In this document: positions 5,339-5,404 of the stretch, one piece after another
Position numbering within the stretch: the first letter of the stretch is position 1
How the letters are laid out: each line of letters opens with the position of its first letter
Source: Phycisphaerales bacterium UBA7708
GTDB taxonomy: Bacteria > Planctomycetota > Phycisphaerae > Sedimentisphaerales > Anaerohalosphaeraceae
Length of the DNA: 5,404 bases
NCBI GenBank assembly: GCA_002482415.1
Contig: DLFY01000175.1
Location: forward strand, 1 to 5,404
Direction: 5' to 3'
Program-made: the position numbers and the translations under genes
Notes under the pieces: model-generated
The model's input: the letters and a program-made list of their open reading frames with translations, nothing else
Database searches by the model: none
Told to the model about the DNA's origin: nothing

Positions 5339-5370
5339 AAGGCACCATTCAAACCGGCCTTGCTGTTATT
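5337..5370 (+). terminator. Probable rho-independent terminator of the kinase-cupin unit
   Basis: A perfect 7-bp stem, GCAAGGC (5337-5343) with GCCTTGC (5357-5363), has a 13-nt loop and is followed by TGTTATT, which is moderately T-rich. It shares two bases with the preceding hairpin, so the two compete. It lies between the cupin and a possible convergent gene and may work in both directions. Confidence 0.45.
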
Positions 5371-5385
5371 CTGTTGCTGCATCAT

Positions 5386-5404
5386 TTATTTGGCCAGATC
5401 TTTG
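5386..5404 (-). CDS. Possible C-terminal end of a convergent gene (very short, uncertain)
   Basis: On the minus strand the last bases read AAA GAT CTG GCC AAA TAA, giving K-D-L-A-K and a stop. This would fit the end of a gene entering from the right, converging on the cupin with the hairpins between them. Only five codons are visible, so this is a guess from layout. Confidence 0.2.

Noticed and set aside
4842..5348. Minus-strand frame of 168 codons
   Set aside because: It is antisense to the cupin and the end of the kinase-like gene, both with recognisable motifs and good layout.

Overview
The window carries six credible protein genes, all with bacterial-type Shine-Dalgarno and sigma-70-like signals. 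An LPS-kinase-like protein and an exported glycosidase point to a Gram-negative, polysaccharide-degrading bacterium with roughly even GC content. The orphan membrane-protein family and the intergenic style fit the Planctomycetes/Lentisphaerae/Kiritimatiellota side of the tree, but that is an impression and not something shown by the sequence.

Left part, minus strand. Positions 1-1275 hold the first 425 residues of an exported glycoside hydrolase of family GH30, cut off by the window edge. It has its own promoter at 1323-1351. Upstream of it (1372-2890) lie two tandem, co-oriented genes separated by 19 bp. They encode paralogous five-helix membrane proteins sharing an N-terminal DQILRG motif and a C-terminal QM-W-LRPFIG motif, and they are transcribed from a near-consensus promoter (TTGACA-17-TATTAT). 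Further upstream is a complete short-chain dehydrogenase/reductase (SDR) gene, 2997-3761, again with a TTGACA promoter.

Middle. The 363-bp divergent gap 3762-4124 contains the SDR promoter, an AAACGTTT-centred near-palindrome, a perfect 6-bp inverted repeat, and a GC-rich, strongly foldable segment of about 120 bp (3934-4053) flanked by an 8-bp direct repeat. A probable plus-strand promoter follows.

Right part, plus strand. A WaaP/InaA-type lipopolysaccharide kinase-like gene (4125-4931) is followed after 42 bp by a small single-domain cupin (4974-5297). Two overlapping hairpins after the cupin stop probably end this unit. The last 19 bases may be the end of a convergent minus-strand gene.

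No RNA gene, CRISPR array, insertion sequence or phage gene is recognisable. The genes do not form one obvious pathway. The least understood items are the tandem membrane paralogues and the structured intergenic segment.
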